Below, one piece after another: positions 7,459-11,925 of a stretch of DNA of 11,925 nt. How positions within the stretch are numbered: position 1 is the stretch's first letter; every line of letters begins with the position of its first letter. Origin of the DNA: CAWJHE01 sp964614855 (GTDB lineage Bacteria > Chloroflexota > Anaerolineae > Anaerolineales > UBA4823); contig CAZTMX010000080.1 in NCBI GenBank assembly GCA_964614855.1, positions 1 to 11,925 on the forward strand, in the 5' to 3' direction. Both the position numbers and the translations under genes were made by a program. A model generated the notes under the pieces. It saw only the letters and a program-made list of their open reading frames with translations. It made no database searches and was not told where the DNA came from.

Positions 7459-8701
7459 AGGAACTTCTCCGTCCTCTATGTGCGTTTTATTTGCCGGGAT
7501 GGGTTGGCCTCCACAGACCTTCCTGGCACGATTGATCGATGGGTTGTTAAATACTGGTGTTCATGTCACTGCCGGTGTATCACAGCGACCATATGATATT
7601 TGGCTCGAACATCCAGGGTTTTCCTGGCTGCCTGTTCCAAAATGGGAAGGCACTCTGCCAATGAGGCTGCTAAAGCTTTCAATAGCCTATGGAAGAGCTC
7701 TCAAGATATCACCATCTGATCTAAAATTGCTACGTCCATATATTCAAAAGCAGAAAGGATTGGTTGCGAAAGCTCGGCTGCTACAAGGGTTAATTCCCTT
7801 TATAGGCCGGCGCGGCGAGGTCCTATATTTTCCGTGGAATTCCGGCGCGATTGAACGTCTGGCATTATTTGACCTGGGCATGCCCGTTGTCATATCCTGC
7901 CGGGGAGCTCAGGTCAATGTCGCGCCGTACCAGCCGGATGCGAATGAATACATAAAGGGGTTACAACAAACCTTCCAAAAAGCAGCAATTGTTCATTGCG
8001 TTTGCCGGGACATTTTTATGGAAGCTCAAAAATTCGGACTAAAGCCTGAAAAAGCTATGATCATTCACCCGGCAGTAGATCCGGATTTCTTTATTCCCAC
8101 CCAGGATAGGTGCCGTGCAGATAGAGTTCTCCGTATCATATCTACCGGATCTCTGATCTGGCGTAAAGGATATGAATATGCCTTATTGAGTATCCTTCAG
8201 CTTAAGCATGCTGGCATTCCCGTTTTGTTTCAAATCATAGGCGATGGGCCTGATCGCCAGCGATTGTTGTATACCATCCAAGATTTGGCTTTGGATGAGC
8301 AGGTACAGCTTTTGGGACGGCTGGCTCCGGATAGCGTAAGGCAGAATTTACGGCAGGCAGATGTTTTTCTGCTCAGCAGCTTGAGTGAAGGAATAGCCAA
8401 CGCCGCCCTAGAGGCAATGGCTTGCGGTCTACCAGTGGTAACCACAGATTGTGGTGGTATGCGTGAAGCCGTGAATGACGGTGTAGAAGGATTTGTTGTA
8501 CCTGTACGGGATCCACATGCTGCAACTCAGGCATTACAAACCTTATACCAGGATACCCATTTACGCCAATCATTTGGAAATGCAGCCCGGCACAGGGTGC
8601 TTACAGATTTTTCCTTGGAGCGACAGGTTAGTCGGTTCACAGAATTGTTCAGAATGGCAAAGTCCGAGAAACAGAAATCCTATTCCTTTATCAATGGGTA
8701 A
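7451..8701 (+). CDS. GT4 family (GT-B fold) glycosyltransferase, second of three
   Basis: This 416-residue GT4-type glycosyltransferase has VLFAGMGWPPQTFLARLIDGL (from residue 12) as the first strand and helix, a degenerate form of the P-x-x-S-E-T-F motif. SCRGAQVN (149-156) sits at the end of the acceptor domain. The donor domain has HPAVDPDFF (206-214), STGSLIWRKGYEYAL (231-245), IIGDGPDR (262-269) and LSEGIANAALEAMACG (311-326), with the E-x7-E pair E313/E321. It resembles the 10570-11823 product along its length and is probably its paralogue. Its start overlaps the previous stop by eight bases. The ATG at 7451 has GGAG four bases upstream, a short spacing. An ATG at 7478 would also retain the fold, with GAAGGA fifteen bases before it. 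Probably a cytoplasmic enzyme acting at the membrane surface; its sugar is unknown. Confidence 0.9.
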   Translation: MPEGTSPSSMCVLFAGMGWPPQTFLARLIDGLLNTGVHVTAGVSQRPYDIWLEHPGFSWLPVPKWEGTLPMRLLKLSIAYGRALKISPSDLKLLRPYIQKQKGLVAKARLLQGLIPFIGRRGEVLYFPWNSGAIERLALFDLGMPVVISCRGAQVNVAPYQPDANEYIKGLQQTFQKAAIVHCVCRDIFMEAQKFGLKPEKAMIIHPAVDPDFFIPTQDRCRADRVLRIISTGSLIWRKGYEYALLSILQLKHAGIPVLFQIIGDGPDRQRLLYTIQDLALDEQVQLLGRLAPDSVRQNLRQADVFLLSSLSEGIANAALEAMACGLPVVTTDCGGMREAVNDGVEGFVVPVRDPHAATQALQTLYQDTHLRQSFGNAARHRVLTDFSLERQVSRFTELFRMAKSEKQKSYSFING

Positions 8702-8707
8702 TTATTT

Positions 8708-9559
8708 ATGGCTGTTTTAATTCTCATCTGGGATTACGATTCCGCTCTTGGGCAAACCAATGCCACGTATCCTTACAAGTTTGACCAGGAAAAAATTTTC
8801 CTGGAAATACAGAATGTAGACCATATCTTGAAGGTTGGACAGGAGCATCATTTGAAAATGGTATTTGCCTGTCTTGGTTTTGCAGCAGAGGTCGGACCCT
8901 ATCCATTTTGCATCCCCGAACAGATACAAAGAATCCATGCCCTGGGGCATGAAATCGCATCCCATTCCTGGCGGCATGAGTGGTTTCCTTACTTGGAAAA
9001 GGATCAGATCCGCCGCTCTCTTGAGCGCAGTAAATATGCTCTCGAGACCTGTCTCGGTATTCCTGGAGCGGTGCAAGGTTTTGTGCCGCCGTTTAACCGC
9101 CCGATGACCTGGCAGCAAAAAGGCGCCTTCAGCCTGGGGGACCGCGCGTTGTACCCTTTCTTTCCAGGGGCTGACCTTGGTTCTATACTTAAGTTTGTTC
9201 ATGATGCCAATTACTGCTGGTGTCGTGTTGGATATCGTCCACAAATTCTACGCTTATTGAACCTGCCAAATCACCCTCTTACAAAAAAAAGACCGGAGAC
9301 AGTGCATGGTGTAGCTTGCATCAGAAGTCACTATTTTGGTTTCGACGAACCTGCCATTCGCCTAGTCGAGCAAGCTGTACGGCTAAATACCACTGTGATC
9401 ATTTCAGCCCACCCTTCAGGCCTGAGCCGGACAAGGGAAGAAAGCCCGGAAAATTTCACCCGCTTCATCGATTGTGTGGCATCCTTCCAGGAAAAGGGGT
9501 TGCTCAAATCACAAACTGTTCAAGAATATCTTGGATCGTTATATCATGACAATGAGTGA
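8708..9559 (+). CDS. Polysaccharide deacetylase family protein (NodB/CE4-like)
   Basis: This 283-residue protein probably removes an N-acetyl or other acyl group from a sugar, using a divalent metal. IWDYDSALG at residues 7-15 occupies the motif 1 position, where classical members have TFDD; D9 and D11 are the likely catalytic base and metal ligand. GHEIASHSWRH (80-90) is motif 2, giving the metal-binding H-x3-H pair H86/H90. FVPPFNRP (125-132) matches motif 3 (R-x-P-x-x), with the usual Arg altered. ISAHPSGL (232-239) supplies the late conserved His. No signal peptide is evident, so it may act on a cytoplasmic, lipid-linked intermediate. The start follows the upstream stop by six bases without a Shine-Dalgarno. 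Its 3' end overlaps the next gene. Altered motif 1 and 3 residues make catalytic activity likely but not assured. Confidence 0.85.
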   Translation: MAVLILIWDYDSALGQTNATYPYKFDQEKIFLEIQNVDHILKVGQEHHLKMVFACLGFAAEVGPYPFCIPEQIQRIHALGHEIASHSWRHEWFPYLEKDQIRRSLERSKYALETCLGIPGAVQGFVPPFNRPMTWQQKGAFSLGDRALYPFFPGADLGSILKFVHDANYCWCRVGYRPQILRLLNLPNHPLTKKRPETVHGVACIRSHYFGFDEPAIRLVEQAVRLNTTVIISAHPSGLSRTREESPENFTRFIDCVASFQEKGLLKSQTVQEYLGSLYHDNE

Positions 9560-10592
9560 TCCATTCCAGGACCTGGATGATAATAGAAGGTTTGATATTG
9601 TCCCGTACGACGCTCCATTCGCAAAGGTGCATCAGGAGTTCGCCGCAAGAAACTGGCCGACCAAGAACCGTAGGAGATCAGAAAAATATATACGCTGGAA
9701 ATTTCGCGGCCAGACAAGCGGTCCAGTGAATGGTTTCTTGTTGGCAGTGTCCGATGATAAGGTCTTCGGGCAGCTTGGGGTGATCCCTGTGCGATTGCGA
9801 GCAGGCGACATCGATGCGCCTGCTCAGTGGGCATGCGACCTGATGGTTGAACCATCACTGCGCCGCAAGGGCATCGGTTCACTATTGTTTTCGGCAGCCA
9901 TTAGGCGAGATTGCGTCACCCTGGGGAGCGACCCCAGCCCAGCTGCAGATATCACCATGGCTCGCATGGGTTTTCAACCGCTGTCCAGCGCCTGGAAGAT
10001 GGTCCTGCCCTTAGAGTGGTCTCATGTGCTAAGCTGGAAACTACCATCTTCCCTAAAGTTCATGCTTCCTGTACTGAGTACGATGAGTAAGCCAATTGCC
10101 TGGGGGTTGGGGCGCAAATTACGCTGCCATACCGATGTTGAGACGGCTCCATGGCAGAATGCTGTAGAACGCATTCAATATTTTCAGTCTTACCTTCGTC
10201 TGCCACACATTATCCACGACCAGGAGTTCCTAAATTGGCGCTGCAATGGGCTGGAAGGTTTTAGCCCGCGACTGAACGCCATTTGTCCAGTCAAGCACGC
10301 CTATGCCATTTTTGAAGCCACTCGGACCTATTTCTTTGTTTATGATTGGGGCGCAGAAGACAAGGCTGATACCCTCCTTCTTTTTTCCCATATCTATCAA
10401 TTAGCAAAACAGCACAGGTCGAAGACAATACTTGTGCTGGCTAACAGGGAGGCGGATAAGAAAACACTTTCCAGGCTGGGTTTTATGACCATGCGCCACC
10501 CTACAAAGGTGATCTATTACCCAACCAGCGTTTTATTTGAGAAACAAACAGCTTTTCACTACTGCCTGTATGACTCGGATGGCAACCTCTAA
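9546..10592 (+). CDS. GNAT-family acyltransferase with an apparent second GNAT-like half
   Basis: This 348-residue protein is probably an acyl-CoA-dependent N-acyltransferase acting on an amino sugar. The N-terminal half has YIRWKFRG (48-55), FGQLGVIPVRL (74-84) and the GNAT acetyl-CoA signature DLMVEPSLRRKGIGSLLF (98-115; RRKGIG is the pyrophosphate-binding loop), then ARMGFQ (139-144). The C-terminal half repeats the outline: FLNWRCNG (228-235), strands at 251-266, and SRLGFM (309-314), but has no recognisable CoA loop. This suggests a tandem GNAT fold, as in FemAB-like proteins. The start is taken as ATG 9546, overlapping the deacetylase by 14 bases; ATG 9552 is equally possible. A GTG at 9474 would add 24 unconserved residues. 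Placement right after a deacetylase suggests that one enzyme frees an amine and this one re-acylates it (inference). Confidence 0.8.
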   Translation: MTMSDPFQDLDDNRRFDIVPYDAPFAKVHQEFAARNWPTKNRRRSEKYIRWKFRGQTSGPVNGFLLAVSDDKVFGQLGVIPVRLRAGDIDAPAQWACDLMVEPSLRRKGIGSLLFSAAIRRDCVTLGSDPSPAADITMARMGFQPLSSAWKMVLPLEWSHVLSWKLPSSLKFMLPVLSTMSKPIAWGLGRKLRCHTDVETAPWQNAVERIQYFQSYLRLPHIIHDQEFLNWRCNGLEGFSPRLNAICPVKHAYAIFEATRTYFFVYDWGAEDKADTLLLFSHIYQLAKQHRSKTILVLANREADKKTLSRLGFMTMRHPTKVIYYPTSVLFEKQTAFHYCLYDSDGNL

Positions 10593-11823
10593 ACCTGTTT
10601 TGATACTGGTTACTCCAGTATTTCCAAAACTCTCAGAAACCTTTATCCTGAGCAAGTTCATGGGATTAATCAGAAGAGGTTGGCAGGTGCACATTGTTTG
10701 CTCCTCCAGTCCCAGGGATGAATGGGTAAATTTCTCTGACTTTGATCGAAGCCACCTAAAGAACCGCATTCATGTGACCTGGCCGCACCATCCACGCTGG
10801 CTGGCTGCGTTGTTGATGCCACTGAGCTGGCTGCGCTGTTTACTCCAAGCTCCTCATGCAAGCATACGTTACTTGCACCAAGGATGGCGCCGTTTTGGTG
10901 CGGATATTTTACGCAGGGGTTATCTGGATGCAGAACTGATTATATTAAAACCGGATATCATTCACTTCGAATTTGGGACGCTGGGTATTGGTCGCACTTA
11001 TATAAAAGAATTGTTGGGGTGCAAGCTCAGCGTCAGCTTTCGCGGCTACGATTTGAATTTCTCGGGCCTGGATGATCATAATTACTATCAAGAAATATGG
11101 AAACGCGTCAATGCTATCCATTTACTTGGGGAGGACCTATGGCAGCGTGCACAAAAGCGCGGCTGCCCAATTGACAAGCCACATATCCTTATTCCACCTT
11201 CAATTGATACAGATTTTTTCAGACTACGCGAGAAAAATCAAAATCAAATTTTGTTAGGAACAATTGAAAATCCTTTTCGGGTCTTGAGCGTTGGGCGGAT
11301 AGAATGGAAAAAAGGATATGAATTTTCTTTACAGGCTGTAAAACAGCTAATCGAACAAGGAATTCACTGCCAATATCGAATCGTGGGCAGTGGAGATTTC
11401 ATGGATGCAGTAGCTTTTACAATACATCAACTGGGTTTAGAAACTAATGTCGAGTTAATGGGTTCAATGACACCATTAGAAGTACACCAACAAATGCTAT
11501 GGGGGCATGTTCTTTTGCATCTAGCCGTATCAGAAGGTTTCTGCAATGCCGTGCTGGAAGCCCAGGCGATGCAATTGCCAGTTGTATGCAGCGATGCAGA
11601 CGGGCTTCGTGAAAATATTTCCGATGGCGAAAGTGGATTTGTGGTAAAACGGCGGGACCCAATAGGTGCTGCAGACAAACTGCATTTTCTGGTTAACAAC
11701 CCAGCACTGAGAAAAAAAATGGGCCAAGCAGGAAGAGCAAGGGTTCTTAATTTCTTCCAAATCAACAATCAAATTTCTTCCTTTGAAAAATTTTATTTTC
11801 AGTTACTTGAAAAGGCGGATTAA
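10570..11823 (+). CDS. GT4 family (GT-B fold) glycosyltransferase, third of three
   Basis: This 417-residue GT4-type glycosyltransferase starts with VLILVTPVFPKLSETFILSK. The SETF motif (22-25) is typical of GT4 enzymes from exopolysaccharide loci. SFRGYDLNF (156-164) closes the acceptor domain. The donor domain has IPPSIDTDFF (208-217), SVGRIEWKKGYEF (240-252), VGSGD (272-276) and SEGFCNAVLEAQAMQLP (321-337), with E-x7-E pair E322/E330, and ends with a DGESGFVV segment. Alignable blocks (RIEWKKGYEF versus SLIWRKGYEY; SFRGYDLN versus SCRGAQVN) tie it to the 7451-8701 product. The ATG at 10570 overlaps the previous gene by 23 bases; ATG 10579 is a close alternative, and the frame reaches further up only to a TTG at 10537. 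No Shine-Dalgarno is apparent. The middle and end of the gene look AT-rich. Confidence 0.9.
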   Translation: MTRMATSKPVLILVTPVFPKLSETFILSKFMGLIRRGWQVHIVCSSSPRDEWVNFSDFDRSHLKNRIHVTWPHHPRWLAALLMPLSWLRCLLQAPHASIRYLHQGWRRFGADILRRGYLDAELIILKPDIIHFEFGTLGIGRTYIKELLGCKLSVSFRGYDLNFSGLDDHNYYQEIWKRVNAIHLLGEDLWQRAQKRGCPIDKPHILIPPSIDTDFFRLREKNQNQILLGTIENPFRVLSVGRIEWKKGYEFSLQAVKQLIEQGIHCQYRIVGSGDFMDAVAFTIHQLGLETNVELMGSMTPLEVHQQMLWGHVLLHLAVSEGFCNAVLEAQAMQLPVVCSDADGLRENISDGESGFVVKRRDPIGAADKLHFLVNNPALRKKMGQAGRARVLNFFQINNQISSFEKFYFQLLEKAD

Positions 11824-11828
11824 GAGGT
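11822..11828 (+). promoter_or_regulatory. Strong ribosome binding site before the gene at 11834
   Basis: AAGAGGT overlaps the stop codon of the third GT4 gene and lies five bases before the ATG at 11834. It is the best Shine-Dalgarno match seen next to any start in the window. It supports the 11834 start, and suggests that the next gene is initiated efficiently on its own rather than by coupling alone. Confidence 0.6.
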
Positions 11829-11833
11829 AACCC

Positions 11834-11925
11834 ATGTTCTCACTGTTTGGTCAATTTGGCGGAGAAGGATGGAAGAATTTTGATATTTTACATCACTACC
11901 ATTCTGACATATGGGAAGGTGCTTC
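11834..11925 (+). CDS. 5' end of a further gene, possibly a third AsnB-like protein, cut by the window edge
   Basis: Thirty codons are visible from an ATG with a good Shine-Dalgarno, and no stop occurs before the window ends. The peptide begins MFSLFGQFGG and continues through a W-K-N-F stretch to SDIWEGA. The opening has the shape of a class II glutaminase start (MCGIxGxxxx), with Phe in place of the nucleophilic Cys2. That would make it another AsnB-family member without glutaminase activity, like the 5659-7458 product. Thirty residues are too few to assign a family with confidence. Position, strand and spacing show that it continues the same transcription unit. Confidence 0.55.
   Translation, partial: MFSLFGQFGGEGWKNFDILHHYHSDIWEGA

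Noticed and set aside
8717..9244. 175-codon open frame on the minus strand
   Set aside because: It lies wholly inside the deacetylase gene, and its translation shows no domain or motif; the plus-strand frame carries the NodB motifs.
9474..9545. N-terminal extension of the GNAT-like gene from a GTG at 9474
   Set aside because: It would overlap the deacetylase by 86 bases and adds 24 basic, unconserved residues.
1..11925. CRISPR arrays, tRNA or rRNA genes, insertion sequences, phage or defence genes
   Set aside because: No spaced repeats, RNA gene signatures, transposase motifs or terminal inverted repeats were seen; almost every base is accounted for by glycan genes.

Overview
This window is an uninterrupted plus-strand run of glycan-assembly genes: an envelope, exopolysaccharide or glycoconjugate biosynthesis locus from a bacterium. 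The genes are packed head to tail with abutting or overlapping ends. The largest gap is 91 bases. No RNA genes, transposases, CRISPR arrays or minus-strand genes are visible. The host cannot be fixed from the sequence. Mid-range GC, weak Shine-Dalgarno sequences and this mixture of GT4, asparagine-synthetase-like and exostosin-like genes would suit an environmental lineage such as Chloroflexota, but that is an impression and was not computed.

Layout. The left edge holds the C-terminal part of an exostosin-like (GT47-type) glycosyltransferase (3-746). A GT2 glycosyltransferase follows (749-1690). After the only sizeable gap comes a canonical glutamine-hydrolysing AsnB-type amidotransferase (1782-3653). 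Then come a class I SAM methyltransferase (3680-4522), a GT4 glycosyltransferase (4523-5662), and a second, divergent AsnB-like protein that lacks the N-terminal cysteine (5659-7458). Next are a second GT4 enzyme (7451-8701), a NodB-type polysaccharide deacetylase (8708-9559), a protein with two apparent GNAT-like halves (9546-10592) and a third GT4 enzyme (10570-11823). A new gene starts at 11834 and runs off the right edge.

How the genes fit together (inference). Five glycosyltransferases would build an oligosaccharide repeat on a lipid carrier. The methyltransferase, deacetylase, acyltransferase-like protein and the two AsnB-family enzymes would decorate it. AsnB-type proteins in surface-glycan loci are commonly linked to amidation of uronic acid carboxyl groups. 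No initiating sugar-phosphate transferase, flippase, polymerase, chain-length regulator, exosortase or nucleotide-sugar enzyme lies in the window, so it must be the inside of a larger locus.

The points most worth a second look are the cysteine-less AsnB homologue beside a canonical one, a possible third such protein starting at the right edge, and the tandem GNAT-like architecture of the 9546-10592 product.
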